This document shows, piece by piece, positions 54,541 to 63,220 of a stretch of DNA of 64,000 nucleotides. The DNA lies in contig JBJXFI010000413.1 of assembly GCA_046154695.1 (NCBI GenBank), forward strand, positions 1 through 64,000. Direction: 5' to 3'. The notes under the pieces are model-generated. The model saw only the letters and a program-made list of their open reading frames with translations. It was not told where the DNA came from and did not search any database. The DNA comes from DALYLB01 sp046154695 (GTDB lineage Bacteria > Acidobacteriota > Blastocatellia > RBC074). Made by a program: the position numbers and the translations under genes. The number at the start of each line of letters is the position of its first letter. Position 1 is the first letter of the stretch.

Positions 54541-54568
54541 GTTCCGCCTGAAGACGGAACTCCAAACG
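54498..54568. repeat. Inverted 'GTTCGGAGTTCCGCC' repeat overlapping a gene end
   Basis: GTTCGGAGTTCCGCCTTCAG is inverted as CCGCCTGAAGACGGAACTCC AAAC at 54544-54567. The left arm codes for the last residues of the upstream GT4; the right arm ends 4 bases before the next ATG. Confidence 0.8.
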
Positions 54569-54571
54569 GTC

Positions 54572-55483
54572 ATGCCACTGGTTTATGTGATCGTGCTCAA
54601 TTACAACGGCCGGGAGTGGCTGGCGCGCTGTTTCGAGGCGCTGCTGGCGACGAGATATGAGCCGTTTCGCGTGCTCTTCATCGACAACGCGTCGACCGAC
54701 GACAGCATCGAGTTGATGCGAACGCGCTATCCGCGGATCGCGCGGATCGAGAACGAAGCGAATCTGGGATTCACGGAAGGGAACAACGTCGGCATTCGAC
54801 AGGCATTGCGGGAAGGCGCGGACTATTTCGTGCTGCTCAATCCGGACACGCGGGTCGAGCCGGCGTGGCTGAACGCGTTGATTGCGGCGGGCGAGGCCGA
54901 GGCGGGCGTGGGCATCCTCGGCGCCGTGCAGCTCGAATACGAGGGGGATGCGCTGAACAGTTGGACGCGGACGGCGGCGAGCGGGCGCCTCGATCCGTTG
55001 CGAGATCCCGAATCCGCGCCGCGCGCCATCCCGATGGAATGGGTCGAGGGCGCATGTTTCGCGGTCAAGCGCGCTGTCGCCGAGCGCATCGGCCTGCTCG
55101 ATTCGATCTACTTCTCATTTTATGAAGAGATCGATTATTGCCGCCGGGCCGCCTGCGCGGGATATTCGTCGGCGTTGGTCCCCCGCAGCCGCATCCATCA
55201 TCATCGCGGCGGAAGCTGGCTGGCGGACGCCCGGACCTCTCGCAGGCGGAACTATGTCTGCGATCGCAGCCAGTTCATTTACGCCGCGACCGATCCGCGA
55301 AAATCGCTGGCCCGAAACGCGGGCTGGTACGGAATCACGCTCGCGACCAAGGCCCGCGAGCTGTTTCGCGGGTTCACGATGGCGAGGGCCGTCGATCTGT
55401 GTCGAATGCAGATCGATCTATTTCTCAAATTTCCCGCGATGGTCGCCAAGTGGCGAAACGATCGCGAGCTGTTTCGCCGATGA
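54572..55483 (+). CDS. Glycosyltransferase family 2 (rhamnosyltransferase-like)
   Basis: This 303-residue protein opens 'LVYVIVLNYNGREWLARCFEALLATRYEPFRVLFIDNASTDDSIELM', then 'NLGFTEGNNVGIRQALREGADYFVLLNPDTRVEPAWL', with 'WVEGACFAVKRAVAERIGLLDSIYFSFYEEIDYCRRA' near the catalytic base. These match the GT2 group that includes rhamnosyl- and galactofuranosyl-transferases such as WbbL. The closely similar gene at 56400 shares the same motifs. Its stop overlaps the next start (ATGA). Confidence 0.9.
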   Translation: MPLVYVIVLNYNGREWLARCFEALLATRYEPFRVLFIDNASTDDSIELMRTRYPRIARIENEANLGFTEGNNVGIRQALREGADYFVLLNPDTRVEPAWLNALIAAGEAEAGVGILGAVQLEYEGDALNSWTRTAASGRLDPLRDPESAPRAIPMEWVEGACFAVKRAVAERIGLLDSIYFSFYEEIDYCRRAACAGYSSALVPRSRIHHHRGGSWLADARTSRRRNYVCDRSQFIYAATDPRKSLARNAGWYGITLATKARELFRGFTMARAVDLCRMQIDLFLKFPAMVAKWRNDRELFRR

Positions 55484-56403
55484 AGGTTTCCGTCATCATT
55501 CCCACGCGCAACCGTTCCGCGGATCTGCGCCGGTGCCTGGAGGCGCTGGCCGCGCAGGATTTCCCGCGGGAGCGATTTGAGGTGATCGTCTGCGATGACG
55601 GATCGGACGAGGACATACAGGCCGTGGCGCATGCGATGGCCGGCGCGGGGCTCCCCGTTCGATGGGAGCGGCAGGCGCCGCTGGGGCCTGCCGCCGCGCG
55701 GAATCTGGGAATTCAACATGCCGCCGGCGAGATCGTCGCGATGACCGACAGCGACACGCTGCCGGATCCCCGCTGGCTGACGAAGCTCTGCGAGGCGCTC
55801 GACGCGGACCCGGACGCCGTGGGCGTCGAGGGGCTGGTTTACGCCGAGAACGAGGGCGAATTCGATCCGCTCGGAGAAGGGCCGAGCAACAAGGCGGGCG
55901 GCGTCTTTCTGACCTGCAACTGCGCCTATCGCCGCCGCGCGCTGATGCGGGTCGGCGGCTTCGATGAGGGCTTCCCCTATCCGGCCTACGAAGACACGGA
56001 TCTGGCCGCCGCCGCCGGCCGGCTCGGCCGCATTCTCTGGCAGCCCGAGGCGAGAGTGATGCACCCCCAGCGTCCGCTCACCCTGCGAGCCGTGATAAAG
56101 AAGCTGCATCATTGGGAATATGTTCTATTGATGGGGTACCGCTACGGATATCTTGCCTGGAAGCGGTATCCCGTGCGGCATCCGAGGCTGCGCGTGGCGC
56201 TGCTATCGGTCATCGCGCTGCCGTTGGCCAAGTTCAGGACCGCGGGGGAATGGTTCGGGCGGAAGCCGGCCGAGGCGATGAAGCTGATGGGATTCGGCCT
56301 CGTCGAATCGCTCGGGGCGCTGGCGCTGGTCGTGCCGAAAGCTTTGTTCGGCAGGCATCGCCGAAGAATTCCGCGCCGCAGCCGGTTGTCCGCGCCGCGA
56401 TGA
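55480..56403 (+). CDS. Glycosyltransferase family 2
   Basis: The ATG at 55480 (ATGA overlap) gives 307 residues; an upstream extension is a frame inside the previous gene. 'MKVSVIIPTRNRSADLRRCLEALAAQDFPRERFEVIVCDDGSDEDIQ' and 'GPAAARNLGIQHAAGEIVAMTDSDTLPDPRWL' identify a GT2. 'NCAYRRRALMRVGGFDEGFPYPAYEDTDLAAAAGRLG' supplies the acceptor-side acidic motif. The C-terminus has a long basic and hydrophobic region ('ALLSVIALPLAKFRT...GALALVVPKALFG') that may attach it to the membrane. Confidence 0.9.
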   Translation: MKVSVIIPTRNRSADLRRCLEALAAQDFPRERFEVIVCDDGSDEDIQAVAHAMAGAGLPVRWERQAPLGPAAARNLGIQHAAGEIVAMTDSDTLPDPRWLTKLCEALDADPDAVGVEGLVYAENEGEFDPLGEGPSNKAGGVFLTCNCAYRRRALMRVGGFDEGFPYPAYEDTDLAAAAGRLGRILWQPEARVMHPQRPLTLRAVIKKLHHWEYVLLMGYRYGYLAWKRYPVRHPRLRVALLSVIALPLAKFRTAGEWFGRKPAEAMKLMGFGLVESLGALALVVPKALFGRHRRRIPRRSRLSAPR

Positions 56404-57344
56404 AGAACGCTCCGCTGGTGCACATCATCGTTCTCAACTACAAGATGCGCGACGCCGTGGGGCGGTGTCTGGCGTCGCTGCGGTCGCTGACCTATCCGAA
56501 CTACCGGGTGATCGTCGTCGACAATGATTCGGGAGACGGGATCGAGGCGCTGGTCCGCGAGCGATTTTCCGACGCCGAGATGATCGGGAACCCGGTCAAT
56601 TCGGGCTATACGGGGGGGAACAATCGAGGCCTCCGCCACGCGCTCGAAAGCGGAGCCGATTATGCGCTGATCCTCAACCCCGACACGGAGGTGGTCAACG
56701 CGGATTTTCTGACAGCAATGGTCGCGTACGCCGAGGCGCATCCGGAGCTGGGGATCGCCGGGCCGCGCGTTTTTCTGCGCGAGCGCGGCGAGATTCAGAA
56801 CACGGTCCTGTTTCCGCCGGGCTTTTGGCGAAGCCTGGTCCACTGGTTCCGGTATCGCATCGACCCGGATTCATTCGTTTTTTCCGGCAACGAGGTCGTC
56901 GAGGCGCGGGTGCTCAACGGCGTCTGCCTGCTGCTTCGCGCCGACTGCCTGCGCCGGATCGGCCTCTTCGATGAAGCCCTGTTTATGTACATCGAGGACG
57001 CCGAGATGGACTGGCGCGCCCGGCGCGCGGGCTGGGCGGTTCGCTATCTGCCCATCGACAGCGTGGTTCACCTGCAGAAACAGGACGGATACCACATGAC
57101 CAGCCTGGTCAGTTTTCTGTTGAAGCGGAACTCCGTCTATTACCTATGCAAGACCGGCAGGCGATTCGAGGCGTGGGGATATGCTCTTTTCTCGGTCCTT
57201 CTCCTGTTGATTCACGGCCTGCTGACGCGGAGTCGAAGGGGATTCGAGGAATATGCCGGCTTCACCCGCAGGCTCGCGAACGCTTATCTCGTTGTGCTTC
57301 GGGGCCGCCGCCTCGACAAGAATTTCGGGCCGCCGTATGCGTGA
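56400..57344 (+). CDS. Glycosyltransferase family 2 (rhamnosyltransferase-like)
   Basis: The ATG at 56400 overlaps the previous stop by four bases and gives 314 residues. 'LVHIIVLNYKMRDAVGRCLASLRSLTYPNYRVIVVDNDSGDGIEAL', 'NSGYTGGNNRGLRHALESGADYALILNPDTEV' and 'FDEALFMYIEDAEMDWRARRAGW' resemble dTDP-rhamnose or galactofuranose transferases. It is a likely paralogue of the protein at 54572. The C-terminal part includes a hydrophobic stretch ('YALFSVLLLLIHGLLT'). Confidence 0.9.
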   Translation: MKNAPLVHIIVLNYKMRDAVGRCLASLRSLTYPNYRVIVVDNDSGDGIEALVRERFSDAEMIGNPVNSGYTGGNNRGLRHALESGADYALILNPDTEVVNADFLTAMVAYAEAHPELGIAGPRVFLRERGEIQNTVLFPPGFWRSLVHWFRYRIDPDSFVFSGNEVVEARVLNGVCLLLRADCLRRIGLFDEALFMYIEDAEMDWRARRAGWAVRYLPIDSVVHLQKQDGYHMTSLVSFLLKRNSVYYLCKTGRRFEAWGYALFSVLLLLIHGLLTRSRRGFEEYAGFTRRLANAYLVVLRGRRLDKNFGPPYA

Positions 57345-57381
57345 CGAGTGGGAAGGGAACAGCGTATGAGAAGAGATCCCT

Positions 57382-57453
57382 CGTTCGGGGTTCCGCCTTC
57401 AGGCGGAATTGTCGCAATGAAAAATCGACCGCCTGAAGGCGGAACTCCGAACG
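57382..57453. repeat. Inverted 'GTTCGGGGTTCCGCC' repeat at a gene start
   Basis: CGTTCGGGGTTCCGCCTTCA and its inverse TGAAGGCGGAACTCCGAACG frame a loop containing the ATG at 57417. The right arm codes for 'RPPEGGTPNG' at the front of the following protein. Confidence 0.85.
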
Positions 57454-59060
57454 GTTTCCGCTGGCTGCTGGGCATGCTGTTGATCGTGATGCCAATGGCG
57501 AGGGCGCAGCCGCCTGCCGTCGCGGAAGCCATTCGGGCGGAGGCGCTGCGGCCGGACCTGGATGTCGCCGACCGGCCGCTGCCGCTCGCGGGCCACTGGA
57601 ATCTCGGCGAGGGGCGGGACGGGTTCGGCCCGGAATACCAGATGCGTATGCTGGACCGGGGCCATCACCTGCTGCCGTGGTTTCTGATGCCCAACGAGCA
57701 GGCCAATCCCGAGGACCCGCGCTGGCGTAGCTATTACGAGGGGGCGTTCCGGCGCGCGGCGCAATTGCGCCTGCCGATTTCGCTGATCGGGACGCAATGG
57801 GAGCAGATGCTCTCGGTCGAGCAGGAATATCTCGATCTCCCGCCGGAGCAGAACCCGAACGTCGTGCAGGGCGATGGAAAGATCCGCCGGGAGGTCTCGC
57901 CCTTCGGCCCGATCGGCGCATGGTACGAGGCGGGACAGCGTTGGGGATCGACCGCGATGTTGAAGCGGCTGCAGGATCTTTATCCCGATCCGCCTCTGGT
58001 CGTCTTCGTTTCGAATCACGAACACGCCAAATTGCAATGGCCGAAGGCCGAGGAGGATCGCCGGTTCGGCAGGCTTTTTGGCGACGGCCGCGACGATGAG
58101 TTCAAGCGTCGGATCGTCGGCGATGGCTGGATCGCGCGATATCGGGCGCTGCAGGCCGGGTTGCGGGATGGGCTGACCAATGCCAATTGGAAAGCGAAGG
58201 CGATCTTTATCGGGTACGACGCTTTCGGGCCGGCGCATTTCGGCCGGTGGGCGGGGTGGATGGAGTACGCCCTCAACAGCAAGAGGCGCATCGATCCGTG
58301 GGTTCACGCCTGGGACGGCGGCTCGCCCTCGTTCTATGTCTACAATTGGGCGGCGGTGACGGACTACACGGTGTTCAGCCCGCAGGTCGAGACCATGAAC
58401 TGGGTTTTTATGCAGGACGAGGCGCGCCGCGTTCATCAGGGATCGGGGCGCAACTTCTGGTTTGAGATGTCGGTCTGGGACGGCCACGAGCCCGCGCAGG
58501 AGAACGACAAGCGGAAGACCTACGCCCGGTCGGGGCAGCGGTTCACGCCGGAGCGATACGGCGGCATGGCGCAGTTCGGGATGTGGCTGCTGCGCCCGCG
58601 CGTCGTGCGGGAATTTCGCGGGTGGCAGGATACGCTCGCCCAGGCCGAGCCCTACTTCACGCCGATCGTGGAGGCCGTCGATCGCGTGCACGAAAATCCG
58701 GTCCTGCGCGAATTCTGGCGGCGGGGGCGGCTTGTGGCCAACCGGGCGCATGCCCATCCGTATCAGACGGCCGTGCCGCCGGAATATCAGAATCTCGACC
58801 GCTGGTTTCTGCTCGACACCTCGGCCGATCCGCGACGGCCGTGGGAACTGGGGACGCCGCTGCCGGTCTTTTCCCTGGCGCTGGTGACGGGCAGCGCGCC
58901 GCGGCGCCAGTGGCTGGTCTATGCCCACGCGCCTCTCGGCGCGCGCAATTCGATCTCGGTGACGATTCCGGACTATCGCGCCGTCAATATCGATGTCTCG
59001 CTCGGCGGATCGTATTATCTGGTGGAAGAGCGGACCGGCCGCGCACAGCCAGTGAAATGA
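57417..59060 (+). CDS. Secreted protein of unknown family, glycoside-hydrolase-like
   Basis: I do not recognise this 547-residue protein. A signal peptide (FRWLLGMLLIVMPMARAQ) follows ten residues encoded by a repeat. The first 400 residues alternate strands and helices, as in a TIM barrel, with 'PLVVFVSNHEHAKLQW' (E202) and 'RNFWFEMSVWDGHE' (E350) placed like the acid/base and nucleophile of clan GH-A hydrolases. A C-terminal region of about 130 residues looks like a beta-sandwich. It lies within the glycosyltransferase run, so it may trim or release the polymer. The start could also be 57366 or GTG 57348; I chose 57417 because it gives the shortest n-region. Confidence 0.65.
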   Translation: MKNRPPEGGTPNGFRWLLGMLLIVMPMARAQPPAVAEAIRAEALRPDLDVADRPLPLAGHWNLGEGRDGFGPEYQMRMLDRGHHLLPWFLMPNEQANPEDPRWRSYYEGAFRRAAQLRLPISLIGTQWEQMLSVEQEYLDLPPEQNPNVVQGDGKIRREVSPFGPIGAWYEAGQRWGSTAMLKRLQDLYPDPPLVVFVSNHEHAKLQWPKAEEDRRFGRLFGDGRDDEFKRRIVGDGWIARYRALQAGLRDGLTNANWKAKAIFIGYDAFGPAHFGRWAGWMEYALNSKRRIDPWVHAWDGGSPSFYVYNWAAVTDYTVFSPQVETMNWVFMQDEARRVHQGSGRNFWFEMSVWDGHEPAQENDKRKTYARSGQRFTPERYGGMAQFGMWLLRPRVVREFRGWQDTLAQAEPYFTPIVEAVDRVHENPVLREFWRRGRLVANRAHAHPYQTAVPPEYQNLDRWFLLDTSADPRRPWELGTPLPVFSLALVTGSAPRRQWLVYAHAPLGARNSISVTIPDYRAVNIDVSLGGSYYLVEERTGRAQPVK

Positions 59061-59070
59061 GACGGGATTG

Positions 59071-59158
59071 GCCACGAATGAACACGAATGTTCACGAATG
59101 GCCGGGGAGAGTGCCCCGTTTACCCTTTTATTCGTGTACATTCGCGCATATTCGTGGC
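59071..59158. repeat. Hairpin with CACGAAT-word arms
   Basis: GCCACGAATGAACACGAATG... is inverted as ...CATTCGCGCATATTCGTGGC. CACGAAT words recur with a period of about 11-12 in both arms. It ends 12 bases before the ATG of the next glycosyltransferase. Confidence 0.75.
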
Positions 59159-59170
59159 TGAAACTACTGC

Positions 59171-60397
59171 ATGAGACGCGTGCTGCTGCTCAACAATGTT
59201 CCCACGCCCTATTTCGATCCGCTGTTCGAGCTTGTGGGGCGGGAATCGGGATGGGAGCTGACGGTCTGCTATTCCTCCGCGTGGAACCGGGCCGTCGGAT
59301 GGGAGGAGAAGGCGCGGGACGAGAGCGGCGCGCATCGAACGATCATTCTCGATCGGCGGCGGCCCCGGCTTCGCGCTCGATTCGGTTCGTGGGCGGCGGC
59401 GGCCGCCGCGCTAGTCGAACTTCTGCGGCGCGAGCGGCCCGACTATCTGATTTGTTATGGGTACACGCTGCTTCCCCAGATGAGCGCATTGCTCTGGGCG
59501 ATCGCGACAGGGACGCCCTTTGCCGTGATCGGAGACGCCAACTATTACACCGATGGCGCGGCGGGCCTCAAACGGGCCCTCAAGCGCCGCTGGCTTCGCT
59601 GGATCACCCGCCGCGCCGCCGCGCTGATCGCCGTCGGCGCCGCCGCCCGCCTCTTCTGGGAATCGTATGGCGCGCGCGCCGATCAGCTCTTCGAATCGCC
59701 CTTCGCCGTGGATAATGAGTTCTTCATCCGCGATCGCGAGGGGCGGATGCGGGCCGCGGAGGCGCTTCGCGATCGCTGGCAACTGGCGGGGAAGACGGTC
59801 TTTCTCTATGTGGGCCGCCTCGTACGGCGCAAGAATGCGCATCTCGTGATCCGCGCCCTTCGCGAGCTGCCGGAACCGAATCTCGCGCTCGTGATCGCGG
59901 GCGCCGGAGAAGAGCGCGCCGCGCTCGAATCTCTCGCCGGAGGCGATCCGCGCATCGTCTTCGCGGGGATCATCGCTCCGCGGGACCTGCCGGCGCTTTA
60001 CACCGCGGCCGATGCCCTCGTCCTCGTCGCCGATCAGGAGCCCTGGGGGCTCGTCATCAACGAGGCCATGGCCTCCGGCCTGGCCGTGCTCGCGCACCGC
60101 CACTGCGGCGCCGCCGTCGATCTCGTCGATGAGACGAACGGCGCGAAAATCGATCAATTCGACGTCGGAGAGATCAAGGCCGCCCTCCGCTCCATGGCCT
60201 CGGATCGCGATCGATTACGGCGCCTGCAGGAGGGGTCGCGACAAAAGATAAAAAAATGGACGCTTGAACGCGCGGCCTGTGGTATCATCCGCGCCGTTGA
60301 AGAATCAGCCGCACCCCCGCAGCCTGAGCCGCGCCCGAGTGGACGATTGAACCCTCGGCCCGGATCTCGGCATGAAATAGAAAGAATAGAGAAATGA
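59171..60397 (+). CDS. Glycosyltransferase family 4
   Basis: The protein has 408 residues. The N-terminal lobe starts 'RRVLLLNNVPTPYFDPLFELVGRESGWELTVCYSS'. The C-terminal lobe has 'KTVFLYVGRLVRRKNAHLVIRALRELPEPNLALVIAGAGEERAALE' and 'LYTAADALVLVADQEPWGLVINEAMASGLAVLAHRHCGAAVDLV', the donor-binding E-x7-E region. It is a typical GT4 that adds a sugar from a nucleotide donor with retention. The C-terminal 30 residues are Pro/Arg-rich and probably unstructured. Its stop overlaps the polymerase gene start (ATGA). Confidence 0.9.
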   Translation: MRRVLLLNNVPTPYFDPLFELVGRESGWELTVCYSSAWNRAVGWEEKARDESGAHRTIILDRRRPRLRARFGSWAAAAAALVELLRRERPDYLICYGYTLLPQMSALLWAIATGTPFAVIGDANYYTDGAAGLKRALKRRWLRWITRRAAALIAVGAAARLFWESYGARADQLFESPFAVDNEFFIRDREGRMRAAEALRDRWQLAGKTVFLYVGRLVRRKNAHLVIRALRELPEPNLALVIAGAGEERAALESLAGGDPRIVFAGIIAPRDLPALYTAADALVLVADQEPWGLVINEAMASGLAVLAHRHCGAAVDLVDETNGAKIDQFDVGEIKAALRSMASDRDRLRRLQEGSRQKIKKWTLERAACGIIRAVEESAAPPQPEPRPSGRLNPRPGSRHEIERIEK

Positions 60398-61776
60398 CAG
60401 CTTATCCCGTTCTGCTGTTCGTTGTCGGCAGTCTGCTGCTCATATTGTGGTATCGCTTTCGCGACAATTTCCTTCGCGTCTATGGCCTGTTCTTTCTGAT
60501 TCTTCTGGTCTACGCCTCGAACAAGGAATATTACGGTATCTCGCCGGACATGTCGGAAGGCGCGGCAAGCCCGTTGAGCCTTGTGCGCTGGGGATTGCTC
60601 GGGATCTTCGCGTGGGCGGCCTGGCGGTCCAGGATGCCGGCCCGCCTTCGAGGGGATGCCGCGCTGGGGACGATGATCACGGTGCTGCTGCTCGTGATGG
60701 TCGTCTCGGGTTTTTATGCGCCGAGCTTCAGCTATTCGTTCATGCGGGCCGCCAGCATGGTGTTGCTGGCGCTGGCGCTGGTGAAGGGCCTGGGCCCGTA
60801 TCTGCAGGGCAGCATGAACTGCCTGCGATTTTTTCAATTGAAATACTATGTGGCCTGGATCGTTCTGGCGCCGATGATGTTCATGTTGTTGTCGGGAATC
60901 GGTTATGGCGTGACGATCATCATGAACCAGTATGCGGGCTATTTCGGCAACCAGAATATGTTCGGGACGTTCTCGGCGCTGATCACGCCCTATGTGCTCT
61001 TTCACTGGCGGGCCGTGGCGCGCAAGCGATGGGAGCGGTGGGCCGACGTCTCGCTGCTGCTGATGATTTTCGCCGGGCTCTGGTTCTCGAATTCGCGCAA
61101 TGGCGCGGTCTGTTCCCTGATTGCGATCACGGCCTATTTTTACATCGTGAACACGCAGGACCGGATCAAGATCTTCGCCGTGGCGATCTGCATCGCCCTG
61201 ATCTTCGCGTTCAGCCCCTCGCTGCAAAGCGACCTGACGCGTTTTATTCGCAAGGGAACCGACAAGTCGGCGGGCGTAACCGACATCTCGACCCAGTTTC
61301 TGGAAGAGAAGCGCTATGAGATGTGGACGGGCGTGCTGCCGATGTTCTGGAAGGAGAAGCTGACCGGCTATGGATTCGCCTCCTCGCACCTGCTGGTCTT
61401 TCCCTTCACCAAGGACGAAGAGGCCGGACGCGCCCTGCACAACAGTTATCTGGAGATCTTCGGCGATCTGGGATTGCCGGGATTGCTGCTGCTCCTGGTG
61501 ATCCTCTTTCGCATCGCCACAAAAGCGGCGGTGCTGGTTCAGAATCGCGGCGAGTACCTGGAGCGAAATATCAACGCGGTGTTCATCTCGATCTTCATCG
61601 CCGGATCGACGAACGCCTTTTTTGAAAGCTGGATGTTTTCGGTGGGAAATCTGACGTCGCTCATTTACTGGGGCGCGGTCACCGGCGTCGTCGCGCGTTG
61701 GGCGTGGCGATCGCGGGAATGGCGCGCGACGGCATCCGATGTCTCTCTCCACCCGCAATTGAGTTATACGCGATAA
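60394..61776 (+). CDS. O-antigen polymerase / ligase family membrane protein
   Basis: This 460-residue protein has about eleven membrane segments and a large outside loop between residues 280 and 360 ('EEKRYEMWTGVLPMFWKEKLTGYGFASSHLLVFP...GRALHNSYLEIFGDLGLPGLLLLLVILF'). 'LHNSYLEIFGDLG' matches the H-N-x-Y/F-L motif of the Wzy_C/WaaL superfamily. It is the likely polymerase for the repeat unit made by the neighbouring glycosyltransferases. A second member of the superfamily is encoded at 40928. Confidence 0.88.
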   Translation: MTAYPVLLFVVGSLLLILWYRFRDNFLRVYGLFFLILLVYASNKEYYGISPDMSEGAASPLSLVRWGLLGIFAWAAWRSRMPARLRGDAALGTMITVLLLVMVVSGFYAPSFSYSFMRAASMVLLALALVKGLGPYLQGSMNCLRFFQLKYYVAWIVLAPMMFMLLSGIGYGVTIIMNQYAGYFGNQNMFGTFSALITPYVLFHWRAVARKRWERWADVSLLLMIFAGLWFSNSRNGAVCSLIAITAYFYIVNTQDRIKIFAVAICIALIFAFSPSLQSDLTRFIRKGTDKSAGVTDISTQFLEEKRYEMWTGVLPMFWKEKLTGYGFASSHLLVFPFTKDEEAGRALHNSYLEIFGDLGLPGLLLLLVILFRIATKAAVLVQNRGEYLERNINAVFISIFIAGSTNAFFESWMFSVGNLTSLIYWGAVTGVVARWAWRSREWRATASDVSLHPQLSYTR

Positions 61777-61825
61777 CAACAGAAGACGCGAATCGCAAGG
61801 ACGATAAAAAAATACCCGCCAATAA

Positions 61826-61850
61826 CGGAAATGGGGGCGCCCCATTTCCG
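61826..61850 (+). terminator. Intergenic hairpin in the glycan operon
   Basis: CGGAAATGGGG (61826-61836), loop GCG, CCCCATTTCCG (61840-61850) form an 11-bp perfect stem in the 121-bp gap. No T-tract follows, so it may attenuate or stabilise rather than terminate. Confidence 0.5.
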
Positions 61851-61897
61851 GATATGACTGCCTTGCGCGACGGCCCTTCACATCCCCTGATGCTCGT

Positions 61898-63121
61898 ATG
61901 CCTCGCATATTAATCAACGCACTGTCCTCTACCGCCGGCGGCGGCATTACCTATTTGAAGAATGTATTGCCGCGATTGGAACGATTCGACGTGATGAATC
62001 ATTACGTGGTTCTTGTGCCGCCGGAACATTTCGATCAATACAAGCCCTACGTGACCAGGCACATCAGCATCGAGACGGTGCATCCGATGGGCGGGACCGC
62101 GGGGCGGCTGCTTTGGGAGCAGACCTTTTTGCGGAGCTTCGTCCGAAGGCGAAAGATCGGGGTGCTGGTCTCGCTCGGCAATTTCGCGATCCTGGGCGCG
62201 CGGGTTCCGCAGGTGCTGTTCAGCCGGAATGACCTCTATTTTTCGCCGGATTTCGAGCAGGATCTGAAGGCGCGGGGGCGGCAATTCGATGTTGTCAGCA
62301 ACCGGTTGAAATCGCGGCTGGCGTGCGCGTCCATCCGGCAGGCGCAGATCAACATCACGCCGACGGCGGCGTTTGCCGCGCGCATTCGGTCGCACGAGGG
62401 GATGGACGGGATCCGATTCGAGGTGGTTCCCTTCGGATTCGATTCCGAGGTCTTTCTGGGAGAGGGCGAGCCGCTGAGTGAAGAGCAGTTGCGGCTGCTC
62501 GAGCCGGGCGAGTCCTGCAGCCGTCTGCTCTATGTGAGCAATTACAACTATTTTCGGAATTTCGAGACGCTGATCCGCGCGCTGCCTTTTATCCGGGGGG
62601 AGATTCGGGAGCGGGAGGATCGCGATGTGCAGCTCATCCTGACGACCGACATCCGGCAGGGGGCGGTTCATGGCGGGTACGATTCATCGGCCGCCGCGGA
62701 ACTGATCGACCAACTGCGGCTGCGCGACAACATCGCCATGCTGGGGCCGGTCGATTACCACAAGCTTCATCATCTGTATCGGATGAGCGACGCGTTTGTC
62801 TGCCCGTCGTATTCAGAGAGCTTTGGCCATCCGCTGGTCGAGGCGATGGCCAGCGGGGTGCCGGTGGTCGCCGCGAATCTGCCGGTTCATCGCGAGGTGT
62901 GCGAGGACGCGGCGCTCTATTTTCGCCCCTTCGATGTGCGGGAACTGGCGCGGCAGAGCGTTCGCGTTCTGACCGAGCCGAGGCTGGCCGAAGTGATGCG
63001 ATCCCGCGGCCTAGAACGGGTACGCCATTTCTCCTGGGACGATCACGTCCGCAAATTGATCCGATTGGTGGAGCGGTGCCTGCCGTATCGCGCGGCCGTC
63101 TCGAAGGTCTTTCCCGTTTAA
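61898..63121 (+). CDS. Glycosyltransferase family 4
   Basis: This 407-residue GT-B enzyme opens 'RILINALSSTAGGGITYLKNVLPRLERFDVMNHYVVLVPP'. It has 'LLYVSNYNYFRNFETLIRALPFI' and 'LHHLYRMSDAFVCPSYSESFGHPLVEAMASGVPVVAANLPVHREVCEDAALYF' with the donor-binding glutamates. It resembles mannosyltransferases in O-antigen loci (WbdB-like), but the sugar cannot be told. No ribosome site is evident ahead of the ATG. Confidence 0.9.
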   Translation: MPRILINALSSTAGGGITYLKNVLPRLERFDVMNHYVVLVPPEHFDQYKPYVTRHISIETVHPMGGTAGRLLWEQTFLRSFVRRRKIGVLVSLGNFAILGARVPQVLFSRNDLYFSPDFEQDLKARGRQFDVVSNRLKSRLACASIRQAQINITPTAAFAARIRSHEGMDGIRFEVVPFGFDSEVFLGEGEPLSEEQLRLLEPGESCSRLLYVSNYNYFRNFETLIRALPFIRGEIREREDRDVQLILTTDIRQGAVHGGYDSSAAAELIDQLRLRDNIAMLGPVDYHKLHHLYRMSDAFVCPSYSESFGHPLVEAMASGVPVVAANLPVHREVCEDAALYFRPFDVRELARQSVRVLTEPRLAEVMRSRGLERVRHFSWDDHVRKLIRLVERCLPYRAAVSKVFPV

Positions 63122-63132
63122 TAAATGGTAGG

Positions 63133-63205
63133 CAACCACGGGGAGCACGGGGAACACGGGGAAATAGAGGTTCTTTCCCCGTGTTCCCCGTGCTTCCCGT
63201 GGTTG
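63133..63205. repeat. Hairpin with CACGGGG-word arms
   Basis: CAACCACGGGGAGCACGGGG... is inverted as ...CCCCGTGCTTCCCGTGGTTG. CACGGGG words recur with a period of about 9-10 in both arms. It fills the gap between two glycosyltransferase genes and ends 15 bases before the next ATG. Confidence 0.8.
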
Positions 63206-63220
63206 ATTTTCTGACTATTC

